Positions 26,129 through 34,647 of a DNA stretch of 64,000 bases are shown here, in pieces. Numbering within the stretch: position 1 is the first letter of the stretch; each line of letters opens with the position of its first letter. Source of the stretch: an uncultured Alcaligenaceae bacterium (GTDB lineage Bacteria > Pseudomonadota > Gammaproteobacteria > Burkholderiales > Burkholderiaceae_B); contig CALKIR010000026.1 in the NCBI GenBank assembly GCA_937995985.1, positions 1 to 64,000 of the forward strand. Direction: 5' to 3'. The position numbers and the translations under genes are program-made. The notes beneath the pieces were generated by a model. The model had not been told where the DNA came from. It searched no databases and saw only the letters and a program-made list of their open reading frames with translations.

Positions 26129-27406
26129 TTAAATTTGGGCAAAGGCGTGTTCTGCCGCTGTTAAGGTTTGCTCAATAATGCCCTCATCATGGGCTGCGGA
26201 AACAAAACATGCTTCAAAGGCTGAAGGAGCGAGGTAGACTCCTTGTTTGAGCATGGCATGAAAGAAGGCTTTGAATTGCTCTATGTTGCTTTGAGCAACA
26301 TCATTCATGTTTTTGGGGAGGGTGGGGCTAAAGTAAAGGCCGAGCATGCCTCCTACATAGTCCGTGGTTAGAGTAATTCCTGCGGCTTGGGCGCGCTCTT
26401 GTAAGCCAAGCGCGAGTTGCTTGGTGCGTGTTTCAAGTTGGGTGTAAAAGTCTTGAGCCCCTACTGCTTTAAGGGTGGCTATGCCTGCTGCCATCGCTAC
26501 AGGGTTGCCTGATAAGGTACCTGCTTGGTATACCCCACCTAGTGGTGCAATGGTATCCATGATTTCGGCCTTGCCTCCAAAAGCACCAACAGGCATTCCG
26601 CCTCCAATGACTTTGGCCAAGGTGGTGAGATCGGGGGTGATGCCACTGAGCCCTTGTACGCCTTGGGGGCCTGCTCTAAAGCCTGTCATTACCTCATCAA
26701 AAATAAGTACTGCACCGTGGGCACTGCACTGTTCACGTAAGGTTTCTAAAAAGCCTGCACGCGGCTTGATGAGATTCATGTTACCGGCGATGGGCTCGAC
26801 AATAACACATGCAATTTCTGCGCCATGGGCGGCAAAGGCCTCTTTGACTCCTTGAATATCGTTAAAATCCAGTACTAAGGTGTGTTGGATGAATTCTGCA
26901 GGTACCCCAGATGAGGTAGGGTTACCAAAGGTCAACAGACCTGAACCAGCTTTAACTAATAGACTGTCGGCATGCCCATGGTAGCAGCCTTCGAATTTGA
27001 TGATTTTATTACGTCCAGTATAGCCGCGTGCTAAGCGAATCGCACTCATGGTGGCCTCAGTGCCAGAGCTGACCAAACGCACTTTTTCAATAGACGGCAA
27101 GCGTTCTTTGATTAATTCTGCTAGGGTTACCTCTGCTTCGGTAGGGGCGCCAAAGGAGAGTCCTTTGGCTGCTGCGGCTTGTACGGCAGCCACTACATCT
27201 GGATGTGCATGACCCAAGATAGCTGGTCCCCAGGAGCCGACGTAGTCAATATATTGGTTGTCATTGGCATCCCATATCCATGGACCTTGAGCTTTTTCAA
27301 TAAAAAGAGGGGTGCCCCCGACGGAACCAAAAGCGCGTACGGGTGAGTTGACCCCCCCGGGTATGGATTGACAGGCACGTTCAAAAAGAGAAATATTGCG
27401 ATCCAT
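26129..27406 (-). CDS. hemL: Glutamate-1-semialdehyde 2,1-aminomutase
   Basis: PLP enzyme that makes 5-aminolevulinate in the C5 haem pathway. The ATG at 27406 (MDRNISLFERACQSIPGG) gives 425 residues. Signature features: VSSGTEATMSAIRLARG, FDEVMTGFR, and the PLP lysine Lys265 in LAKVIGGGMPVGA. A further upstream ATG at 27433 is less likely. It follows thiE by 42 nt. Confidence 0.96.
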   Translation of the reverse strand: MDRNISLFERACQSIPGGVNSPVRAFGSVGGTPLFIEKAQGPWIWDANDNQYIDYVGSWGPAILGHAHPDVVAAVQAAAAKGLSFGAPTEAEVTLAELIKERLPSIEKVRLVSSGTEATMSAIRLARGYTGRNKIIKFEGCYHGHADSLLVKAGSGLLTFGNPTSSGVPAEFIQHTLVLDFNDIQGVKEAFAAHGAEIACVIVEPIAGNMNLIKPRAGFLETLREQCSAHGAVLIFDEVMTGFRAGPQGVQGLSGITPDLTTLAKVIGGGMPVGAFGGKAEIMDTIAPLGGVYQAGTLSGNPVAMAAGIATLKAVGAQDFYTQLETRTKQLALGLQERAQAAGITLTTDYVGGMLGLYFSPTLPKNMNDVAQSNIEQFKAFFHAMLKQGVYLAPSAFEACFVSAAHDEGIIEQTLTAAEHAFAQI

Positions 27407-27448
27407 AGTATTAGAAATCCTTGTCAATAACAAAAAAATAGGGGCATG

Positions 27449-28123
27449 CTAGTTGCCATAGTGCTCAAAGATGTGCACAAAGCGTTGCGCCTGTGCGGTA
27501 ATGTCTGACGCCTCAAATAGGCTGGTGATGACGGCCACTGCATCGGCGCCAGCATGGAAGGCGTGGTGGGCATTATCAGGGGTAATCCCTCCTATGGCGA
27601 CCACTGCGACGCGTTGTGTGCGCGCATGCGCCTCACAGTATTCACGGGCTTTGGAGAGCAATTGTAGCTCAGCACGTACGGCATTAGATTTTACTTGAGA
27701 AGGGAAAAGAGCTCCAAAAGCCACATAATTTGCACCATCGTGAATTGCTTGCTGTGCACGACTGAATTCGTTATAGCAGGAGGCGCCTAGCCATTGATGG
27801 GGATGTAAGTGTTGGCGAGCATGCACCAAGGAGCCATCACCTTTGCCTAGGTGTACGCCTGCGACAGGATGGTGTAAAGCGAGTTCAAGCTGATCATTGA
27901 TGATTAAGGGCAGTGCCAACTCCTCACAAAGGGCGATGACCGCTTGAAGTTGAGTTTGAGCATGGGCTGCTGGGGCGAGTTTTCTACGCCATTGCAGGAC
28001 ACTCATCCCCCCTGCATGAGCTGCACGGATGGCAGCAAGCAGTCTATGGGTATCGTCCCATTCGGGGGTGATGCCATATAAACCCCGTGGAAAAGGGCGT
28101 GTGGGTTGGTAGGTAGTATTCAT
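27449..28123 (-). CDS. thiE: Thiamine-phosphate synthase
   Basis: Joins HMP-pyrophosphate and thiazole phosphate. 224 residues, TIM-barrel: GLYGITPE, LQWRRK (the substrate-binding region), LIINDQLELA, GVHLGKGD, and VVAIGGIT. All expected ThiE strands are present. It overlaps the ThiD-like gene by 4 nt (ATGA), so the two are coupled and both belong to pyrimidine-thiazole joining. Confidence 0.93.
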   Translation of the reverse strand: MNTTYQPTRPFPRGLYGITPEWDDTHRLLAAIRAAHAGGMSVLQWRRKLAPAAHAQTQLQAVIALCEELALPLIINDQLELALHHPVAGVHLGKGDGSLVHARQHLHPHQWLGASCYNEFSRAQQAIHDGANYVAFGALFPSQVKSNAVRAELQLLSKAREYCEAHARTQRVAVVAIGGITPDNAHHAFHAGADAVAVITSLFEASDITAQAQRFVHIFEHYGN

Positions 28124-28959
28124 GGCTGTGGACTCAATGTTAAGGGTTGGAGAATACCTGCTTGATGGATCAAGCGATGCCCCATACCTGCTTGGAAAAT
28201 ATGTTGGCTGGCACGCTCAATATAGTGAACTGCCTGTTCGCAGGCAGTGGCTAATTCGAGTTGCCAAGCTAATTGAGTGGCACAAATACAGGCTAACATG
28301 CCTTCGGTGTCTTGGATACGGATAGGCAGTTTAGGCAGGGGCCATTGTCGGTATAAGCCTGGCTCCGTATAGAGTTGGTAATAATTACCCGCATCGCCAC
28401 TTTGAGTGGTTGTATACAATACCGCTTGGGCGCCAAGGCGGATCAGCGTACGCGCTGGGTGCTGATCAGTGGGCAGATGATCGGCTGCTTGCCATTGCTG
28501 CAGCAGCAGTTGATCGGCCACTACAAGACGACAAAAGGGGAGTACTAAATCAAAGATAGCTTGGATGACCTCGTCGCTATCTTGTTCCTGGCCAATGTGT
28601 ACGGAGTCCGGTATGGATTGCAAATGTAATACCACGGGCAGGTGCGGGTAGTCTGCCAAAATCTGTCCTAAAATACTGGCTTCTTCGACCGAATAGAGCG
28701 GACCAGCCTTGATTGCGCTAATGCTCAGGTCTTCAAGTAAGCAGCGCATTTGGTCATGGATCTGTTCAGGTGGGAGTAAGTTGATATGGTCCAGGGTGGT
28801 CGTATCTTGGATGTGCACTGCGGTAACCACAGTAGCAGGATGACACCCCGTTAACTGGCAGCTCAGGGCATCGGCTACCAGGTGTTGAGCTGAGGTAGGA
28901 TCTAATGGCCCAAATAGCAATACCGACGGAGGGGCTGATACTGACAAATCTGCAGTCAT
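28120..28959 (-). CDS. ThiD-like protein, divergent ribokinase-fold HMP(-P) kinase
   Basis: 279 residues, positioned where thiD belongs (coupled to thiE). ThiD-like blocks remain: VVTAVHIQDT, PPEQIHDQMRCLLEDLSISAIKAGPL, and a PxVLH strand. However the opening ThiD motif (AGxDPSGGAGIQAD) reads FGPLDPTSAQHLVADAL, and the C-terminal anion-hole/catalytic motif (GTGC) is not visible; the matching place reads IQDTEGMLACICA. Either a lineage-specific kinase variant or a non-catalytic partner of ThiE. I therefore give no symbol. Confidence 0.75.
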   Translation of the reverse strand: MTADLSVSAPPSVLLFGPLDPTSAQHLVADALSCQLTGCHPATVVTAVHIQDTTTLDHINLLPPEQIHDQMRCLLEDLSISAIKAGPLYSVEEASILGQILADYPHLPVVLHLQSIPDSVHIGQEQDSDEVIQAIFDLVLPFCRLVVADQLLLQQWQAADHLPTDQHPARTLIRLGAQAVLYTTTQSGDAGNYYQLYTEPGLYRQWPLPKLPIRIQDTEGMLACICATQLAWQLELATACEQAVHYIERASQHIFQAGMGHRLIHQAGILQPLTLSPQP

Positions 28960-29077
28960 TTATATTTAATGTCAAATAAAAAAGTAACGCGCTGTTTCAG
29001 CGCACAATGTAGTATTATTGTTCCATTTTAATGGATTGCCCCTCAAGGGGTATAGCATTTTAAAGAGTGTAATAATT

Positions 29078-29242
29078 ATGCGTACTTGGATGTGTTTAAT
29101 TTGTGGTTGGTTGTATGATGAAGAAGCTGGTGTTCCCGAAGAAGGTATTGCACCCGGTACCCGTTGGGAGGATGTACCGCCTAATTGGGTGTGCCCTGAG
29201 TGTGGAGCCCGCAAAGAAGACTTTGAAATGATCGAGGTCTAA
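29078..29242 (+). CDS. rubA: Rubredoxin
   Basis: 54-residue one-iron electron carrier. Cys6 and Cys9 (CLICG) and Cys39 and Cys42 (CPECG) form the Fe(Cys)4 site, with the usual aromatic core (Trp4, Tyr13, Trp30, Trp37). The ATG at 29078 is the standard start; an earlier in-frame start at 29018 would extend into the divergent promoter region. First gene of rubA-yqgE-ruvX-plsC. Confidence 0.95.
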   Translation: MRTWMCLICGWLYDEEAGVPEEGIAPGTRWEDVPPNWVCPECGARKEDFEMIEV

Positions 29243-29280
29243 TCGCACTGTAAGATAAAACGACTCTAGGAGGTTTTCAT

Positions 29281-29871
29281 ATGAGCAAGGATTCTGCTTT
29301 TCATTCATCTTCGAGGGTCGATTTTTCACGTCAGTTGCTCGTCGCAATGCCCGGCATGGTGTCGGGCAGTTTAGCCGACACCGTTATTTTTATCTGCGAG
29401 CATAACGAGCACGGCGCTCTAGGTGTTGTGATCAATCGTCCTACTGATATGACGGTAGGCGATTTGCTCCAACGCATTGATTTAGAGCTGTCGTTGGAAA
29501 TCGGCCTGACTCAGGATGCGCCAGTGTTTTTTGGCGGGCCCGTACAGACCGATAGAGGCTTTGTACTCCATGCCCCAGCAGGTTCATACAAGTCCAGTAT
29601 TAATTTGGGCGAAATGGCATTGACCACTTCACGGGATGTATTACAAGAGGTGGCCCAAGGCAAAGGCCCTGAGGATTTATTAATTACTTTAGGGTACGCG
29701 GGCTGGGGACCTGGTCAGCTCGAAGATGAAATGGCGCAAAATGCTTGGTTGCATGTGCAGGCCAATCATGACATTTTGTTTGTTACCCCGGCTGCAGAGC
29801 GTTATAGTGCGGCGCTGGCGCAGTTAGGCATTGATCCCATTATGCTGACAGGAAGTGCCGGTCGTGCCTGA
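29281..29871 (+). CDS. yqgE: YqgE/AlgH family protein
   Basis: 196-residue UPF0301 protein; function unsettled. Family signatures: LLVAMPGM, FICEHNEHGALGVVINRP, FFGGPVQTDRGFVLH, and LGYAGWGPGQLEDEM. A strong AGGAGG lies 7 nt before the ATG. It overlaps ruvX, the usual neighbour. Confidence 0.93.
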   Translation: MSKDSAFHSSSRVDFSRQLLVAMPGMVSGSLADTVIFICEHNEHGALGVVINRPTDMTVGDLLQRIDLELSLEIGLTQDAPVFFGGPVQTDRGFVLHAPAGSYKSSINLGEMALTTSRDVLQEVAQGKGPEDLLITLGYAGWGPGQLEDEMAQNAWLHVQANHDILFVTPAAERYSAALAQLGIDPIMLTGSAGRA

Positions 29872-30283
29872 GTGTTTTGCCGAGCTTACTTTGTTAGGTT
29901 TTGACTTTGGTGCACAGCGTATCGGGGTTGCCATCGCTAATACAATTAGTCGTAGTGCACGTCCTTTATGCGTCATCCATGGCAAGTCACGGGCTCAACA
30001 TCTAGAGCAGATTGCTTCCTTGATAGAGACTTGGCAGCCTCAGCGGTTGGTCGTGGGGCTGCCCTTGTTAACGGATGGGGGGGAGCAGTTGCAGACGCGT
30101 CAGGCGCGGCGTTTCGCTCGGCAATTACACGGTCGTTTTGGTCTCCCCGTTGATCTGGTCAATGAATGGGGGAGTACGCGACAGGCAAAATTATATGTCC
30201 CTGCTTACAAAGATGATGATCATGTTGCTGCGGCAATTATTCTGCAGCGTTGGCTTGATGATCCCGCCCAACAATTAAAATAA
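29864..30283 (+). CDS. ruvX: Pre-16S rRNA nuclease YqgF / RuvX
   Basis: RNase-H-fold nuclease that matures the 16S rRNA 5' end. About 139 residues: LLGFDFGAQRIGVAI (first catalytic Asp), VVGLPLL, VNEWGST, and the last acidic site DDHVAAAIILQRW. It starts with GTG; I prefer 29864 (AGGAAG 8 nt upstream) to the in-frame GTG at 29855. Overlaps yqgE by 8 nt. Confidence 0.9.
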   Translation: MPECFAELTLLGFDFGAQRIGVAIANTISRSARPLCVIHGKSRAQHLEQIASLIETWQPQRLVVGLPLLTDGGEQLQTRQARRFARQLHGRFGLPVDLVNEWGSTRQAKLYVPAYKDDDHVAAAIILQRWLDDPAQQLK

Positions 30284-30311
30284 TTCCCTATTCATTCTTT
30301 GGTTCAGGCAC

Positions 30312-31064
30312 ATGATGGCATTGGTGCGTTTTCTTTTCTTTGGTACGGTGTTGTTTTTTTGGGTGCTGTTAGGGCTGCTCATTATCGTCGGTTATTTCTC
30401 TTGGTGTGGCGTGCACAGAAAACAACCTGTTATTCGTTGGTGGTCTCGGCAGTTGCTGCGCTTATGTCGGGTTACTGTTGAGGTACACGGTGCACCTGCT
30501 CAACAAGGAACGGCTGCATTATGGGTCGCCAATCATGTATCGTGGTTAGATATCTTTGTAATTAATTCCATTCGTAGCACTCATTTTGTGGCCAAAAGTG
30601 AAATTCGTCGTTGGCCTGTGATTGGTTGGTTGGTAGCAGGGGCCGGCACAGTATTTATTGAGCGTCAACGACGGCATGCCATCAAGGCTGTGGCAGTGCA
30701 GCTGCAGGGACTTTTTCAGCAGGGGCAAGTCGTGGGGCTATTCCCTGAGGGCACTACCTCAGATGGCTTAGATGTACAGCGCTTTCATTCTAGTTTATTT
30801 GCGACGGCCATCGATGCTAATGTGCCCTTACAGGCCATTGCATTGCGTTTTTATGCAGGCCAAAAGCGCAGTACACGCTTTGCCTTTACAGGCGATCAAA
30901 GCTTAGTGGCCAATCTTTGGCATCTATTATCGAGTAGTGAGCCAGCACGGGTACAGTGTATTTTTGTTGATTCCTTAACCGCAGAACAATGTGCAGCAAT
31001 GAATCGTGCGGCACTGAGCCAGTGGGCTTGGGAGTCTATTCGCCAAGAGGTTAAAAGGGCTTGA
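30312..31064 (+). CDS. plsC: 1-acyl-sn-glycerol-3-phosphate acyltransferase
   Basis: Makes phosphatidic acid at the inner membrane. 250 residues: N-terminal TM at about 8-30, catalytic His75 and Asp80 (NHVSWLD), a GTVFIER block, and FPEGT at 144-148. A second Met follows the first, so the start could be 3 nt later. The last 14 nt overlap the apaH 3' end on the other strand. Confidence 0.92.
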   Translation: MMALVRFLFFGTVLFFWVLLGLLIIVGYFSWCGVHRKQPVIRWWSRQLLRLCRVTVEVHGAPAQQGTAALWVANHVSWLDIFVINSIRSTHFVAKSEIRRWPVIGWLVAGAGTVFIERQRRHAIKAVAVQLQGLFQQGQVVGLFPEGTTSDGLDVQRFHSSLFATAIDANVPLQAIALRFYAGQKRSTRFAFTGDQSLVANLWHLLSSSEPARVQCIFVDSLTAEQCAAMNRAALSQWAWESIRQEVKRA

Positions 31065-31881
31065 GCGGACGTTCTTGGGCGGGTACTTGTACGACCTGAT
31101 GATCAGGGAGGCGCATTGCACTGAGTTGCCCCCCCCATAAGGCGCCGGTATCCAAAGCATATACCCCATGGTCTTGTAGTAAGCCCAAAGTAGACCAATG
31201 GCCAAAAACAATAGGGTTGGGTATTTGGCGTGGCAAGCAAAACCAAGGCAGCAGATGAGCGGGAGCTGCTTCAGGAGCGCTTTTGGTATCAAAGTCTAGG
31301 GCACCGTTACTGTGTACATAGCGGATGCGGGTGAGCACATTGATGCCATAACGCAATCGGTCATCCCCTTGTAATTTATCTGACCAAAGGGCTGGTTCAT
31401 TGCCAAAAAGCCTGAGAATATGTTGGTGCCAATCATCGCTTTGGAGAACAGCCTCTATATCACGCGCTATGTGGCGTAATTCAGCCAAACTCCAACAAGG
31501 CGCAACCCCGGCATGCACAATGAGATGATCATCCGCTTCGATTAATAAGGGTTGATGGCGCAGCCAGTCTACCCAAAAATCTCGTTTGGGGCTGTTCAGA
31601 ATATCATGAAAGCTATCATATTTATTGGCTTGTCGCACGCCAGCAGCAACACTAAGAAAATGAATATCATGGTTGCCAAGCACGCAGCGGGCTCGTTCCC
31701 CTAGGTCATGTATATAGTTTAGGACGCCCAAATTGTCTGGGCCTCGATTAATAAGATCGCCTGCAAATATAAAGTGGGCGTGGGGGTCGTTGTGCAGGAC
31801 GGGGTGAGCCAGTAAGTGCTTGAGGCTATGTAAACAACCTTGGACATCCCCAATCACCCAGTAGTTAATGTGCGTGGTCAT
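31051..31881 (-). CDS. apaH: Diadenosine tetraphosphatase
   Basis: Symmetric Ap4A hydrolase. 276 residues with the phosphoesterase signature: GDVQGC, FAGDLINRGPDN, VLGNHD, and IVHAGVAP. Last gene of the compact minus-strand run from the RNB ribonuclease; 10 nt after lptG. Confidence 0.95.
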   Translation of the reverse strand: MTTHINYWVIGDVQGCLHSLKHLLAHPVLHNDPHAHFIFAGDLINRGPDNLGVLNYIHDLGERARCVLGNHDIHFLSVAAGVRQANKYDSFHDILNSPKRDFWVDWLRHQPLLIEADDHLIVHAGVAPCWSLAELRHIARDIEAVLQSDDWHQHILRLFGNEPALWSDKLQGDDRLRYGINVLTRIRYVHSNGALDFDTKSAPEAAPAHLLPWFCLPRQIPNPIVFGHWSTLGLLQDHGVYALDTGALWGGQLSAMRLPDHQVVQVPAQERPLKPF

Positions 31882-31891
31882 GATTGATGTG

Positions 31892-33049
31892 TTAGTTGGA
31901 ACGACGGGGGCGGAACCAACGTCGGTTTTTATTTTCCAGAATTAATAGGGCCCCTAAAGCAATAATCAATGCACTGAGGTTGGGCAGTAGAGCCGTGACC
32001 CACGGAGACCATTGACTCAACATGCCGAGGTTTAGGGTCAGTTGATTCAGCATGAAAAATCCAACGCCTATGATAATGCCTAAGAAGATTTTAGAGCCTG
32101 CTCCTCCACGACGTGTTTGCATGAAACTAATGGGGGCTGCAATGGTGATCATGACTAATAAGCTAAAGGGGTAGGCAAATTTACGCCAGAGTGCTACCAC
32201 TTGGCGTGTGGTATGTAATTGATTGCTTTCTAGGTAGTGGATGTAGTCCAATAAATCTGCTGCCGACATGCGTTCGGGCGTGAGTATGCGGGCCAACAGC
32301 CGCTCTGAATTTAGGGCGGTAGGCAAAATTGTAGAGGCCTCGGTGTTAATAGTCACCAAAGGCTCTTGGGGGGCTACCGGAGATTCTAAAAACTCTATCG
32401 CTTTAGGGTGAATAGAGGTAATCACACTATCATACAGGCGAAGCTCGTCATTTTTGAGTACACCTCGTTTGGCTTCCGTCATGGACTTAAGATTTAGGTG
32501 CTCATCTAATAGGTAAATAGTGATACCTTGCACTTGTCCTTGGCTTTGTAGGCGCTTGATATTGATAATGCGTACGGTGTTGTCCGCATTTTTCTCCCTA
32601 AACCAATACCCACTGGCCAAGCGTCCTCCTCCAGCGCGCCCCAGTATTTCTAGGCGTGCCTCATTAGCTTGTATTTCGGTGCGTGGTGCAATGTGTTCAG
32701 AAAGCAGCATGGCTAAGAGCATGAGTGGAATGGTGATGATCCATAACATCAGTAATAAGCGCATGCCACTAATGCCTGAGACGCGCAGAATAACTAGTTC
32801 GTTGCGTTGGGCTAAGCCAGCTAGTGCCAGGATGCTGCCAATGAGTAATCCAATGGGGAGCAGCTCATAGAGTTGGGTTGGCAGGCTCAGTGCCTCTAAG
32901 TAGAGTAGGTGTGCAATGCTAAAGGTAGCACTGAGTCGATCGAGCTCGTCTATTAAATTAAAAAAGGTAAATAGACCCATTAGGGCCATTAAGACAATTG
33001 CACTGGAGCGGTAAATTTCTGTAGCAAGGTAGCGAAGGGCAATGCTCAT
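31892..33049 (-). CDS. lptG: LPS export permease LptG
   Basis: Half of the LptB2FG ABC complex that drives LPS to the outer membrane. 385 residues: six TMs in two sets of three around a periplasmic beta-jellyroll domain. YWFREKNADNTVRIINI is the LptG-type jellyroll opening and PISFMQTRRGGAGSKIFLG is the coupling region. It could be mistaken for LptF; the length and that motif favour LptG. lptF, its usual upstream partner, is not in the window. Confidence 0.9.
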   Translation of the reverse strand: MSIALRYLATEIYRSSAIVLMALMGLFTFFNLIDELDRLSATFSIAHLLYLEALSLPTQLYELLPIGLLIGSILALAGLAQRNELVILRVSGISGMRLLLMLWIITIPLMLLAMLLSEHIAPRTEIQANEARLEILGRAGGGRLASGYWFREKNADNTVRIINIKRLQSQGQVQGITIYLLDEHLNLKSMTEAKRGVLKNDELRLYDSVITSIHPKAIEFLESPVAPQEPLVTINTEASTILPTALNSERLLARILTPERMSAADLLDYIHYLESNQLHTTRQVVALWRKFAYPFSLLVMITIAAPISFMQTRRGGAGSKIFLGIIIGVGFFMLNQLTLNLGMLSQWSPWVTALLPNLSALIIALGALLILENKNRRWFRPRRSN

Positions 33050-33056
33050 AATAGAA

Positions 33057-33791
33057 TTAGGGTGTGTCTACCAAACGCATGCGCTGGGCAATAGTTTGGG
33101 TGCGTTGGCGTAAATAGGGTGTGCTCCCATGGGTATCGTAATACCGAGGATTAGGGAGCATGACGGCTAGTTGTGCTGCTTGTTGGGCAGTAAGGCGACT
33201 GGCCGAGGTATTAAAATAGCGTCGCGCTGCGGCTTCCGCGCCAAAGTGTCGGTGCCCCCACTGGGCTACATTGAGATAGAGTTCAATGATACGCTCTTTA
33301 CTAAGTAAAAGCTCGATCATATAGGCCAAAATAAGTTCTTGGGCTTTGCGTAGATAACTGCGTTTGGGTGATAGAAAGAGGTTTTTTGCCAATTGTTGGG
33401 TAATGGTAGAGCCGCCGCGCCGTCGCGAGGAGCCTTTGCTCGCCTGGGCTCGATTATAATCCCAAGCATCACGAATGGCATCCCATTCAACCCCGTTGTG
33501 ATACAGAAAATTGGCGTCCTCTGAGGCAATGACTGCACGTACGAGATGGGGGCTAATTTGTTGATAATCTACCCATTGATGCACAATACTGGCAGTGGGA
33601 TCCTCGGCTCGTAATTCATGAATTGTTGCGCGCATAAACGAGCTTGCAGTAGGGTTGACATGCTGATACCAAGCGATTCGCAGTATAAAGCTTAGCTGAT
33701 AGAGCACAAACACTAACACCAGCCCGGCCAATAGATAGCGTATCCATTGGCGGCGACTCCAGTTGGGCCAAGAGAAGGTACGTCGCATCAT
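33057..33791 (-). CDS. mtgA: Monofunctional peptidoglycan glycosyltransferase
   Basis: GT51 enzyme that polymerises lipid II. About 244 residues from MMRRTFSWPNW: one TM at about 17-38, catalytic Glu in ASEDANFLYHNG, GGSTITQQLAKNLFLSPKRS, and ELYLNVAQWGHRHFGAEAA. No transpeptidase domain follows, as in MtgA. ATG could also be 33788. Seven nt separate it from aroE and seven from lptG. Confidence 0.93.
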   Translation of the reverse strand: MMRRTFSWPNWSRRQWIRYLLAGLVLVFVLYQLSFILRIAWYQHVNPTASSFMRATIHELRAEDPTASIVHQWVDYQQISPHLVRAVIASEDANFLYHNGVEWDAIRDAWDYNRAQASKGSSRRRGGSTITQQLAKNLFLSPKRSYLRKAQELILAYMIELLLSKERIIELYLNVAQWGHRHFGAEAAARRYFNTSASRLTAQQAAQLAVMLPNPRYYDTHGSTPYLRQRTQTIAQRMRLVDTP

Positions 33792-33798
33792 AAGGGGG

Positions 33799-34647
33799 CT
33801 ATGCAGTCTGGATCTGAGTTCTAAGTTGGGAATAAAGGGTGTCGGTAGGGGGACGTTGACCAAACCAAATAGCAAAGCTGCTGGCCGCCTGCTCGATGAG
33901 CATGCCTAAGCCGTCGGCCGTGCGTTGTGCTCCTTGGGCCTGAGCTTGGAGCATAAAAGCGGTGGGCTGGGCACCATAAACCATGTCGTAGGCTAATGCA
34001 TGAGGGGCATAGTTAATGGGAGCATGAGCCAGGCCTGAGGCTCCGAGGCTGGCAGAGGTGGCGTTAATCACTATATCCCACTGTCCAGAGGTGTCTTGCA
34101 AGTCGCCCGCACTGAGACGGCTTTGGTATTCGGGGAGGTGTTCGCTAAGATCATGGATGATTTGTTGCGCCCGTTCAGGGGTTCGGTTGATGATTTTTAA
34201 GCTATGTGCCCCTGCTTGGAGTAAAGGCAGAGCTACCCCTCGCGCTGCGCCGCCGGCACCAATGATTAAAATGCGTTGGGACTGCGGATCGGCTTGCAGC
34301 CGGCGTAAATCGTAGACCAAGCCTTCGCCATCAGTATTGCAGCCCATGAGTGTGTGATGTTCCATCCATAAGGTATTTACGGCTTTAGCCAAGCGGGCAC
34401 GGGGACTGCATTGATTTGCCAATGCAAAAGCTTGCTCTTTGAATGGCACAGTAATGTTGAGGCCACGCCCCCCTTGTGTAAAAAACTCATGAACCTGTGT
34501 GGTAAAGCGCTGCTGCGCACCTAAGATGCGCTCATAACGTAGATTGAGGCCTAATTGTTTTGCAAAGGCCTGGTGGATATAGGGTGAGAGACTATGCGCA
34601 ATAGGGTTTCCAATTACTGCGCAACGTGCAATAGCTAAGTCAGTCAT
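33799..34647 (-). CDS. aroE: Shikimate dehydrogenase
   Basis: NADPH-dependent reduction of 3-dehydroshikimate. 282 residues: NPIAHSLSPYIHQ, LNITVPFK with catalytic Lys70, Asn91, CNTDG with Asp106, and the nucleotide loop IGAGGAARG followed by NRTPERA (NADPH type). ATGA overlap with the TonB-like gene upstream. aroQ is 6 kb away. Confidence 0.95.
   Translation of the reverse strand: MTDLAIARCAVIGNPIAHSLSPYIHQAFAKQLGLNLRYERILGAQQRFTTQVHEFFTQGGRGLNITVPFKEQAFALANQCSPRARLAKAVNTLWMEHHTLMGCNTDGEGLVYDLRRLQADPQSQRILIIGAGGAARGVALPLLQAGAHSLKIINRTPERAQQIIHDLSEHLPEYQSRLSAGDLQDTSGQWDIVINATSASLGASGLAHAPINYAPHALAYDMVYGAQPTAFMLQAQAQGAQRTADGLGMLIEQAASSFAIWFGQRPPTDTLYSQLRTQIQTA

Noticed and set aside
28960..29077. 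TPP riboswitch before the thiD-like gene
   Set aside because: The space is 118 bp shared with rubA and lacks the conserved CUGAGA and other TPP-aptamer segments.
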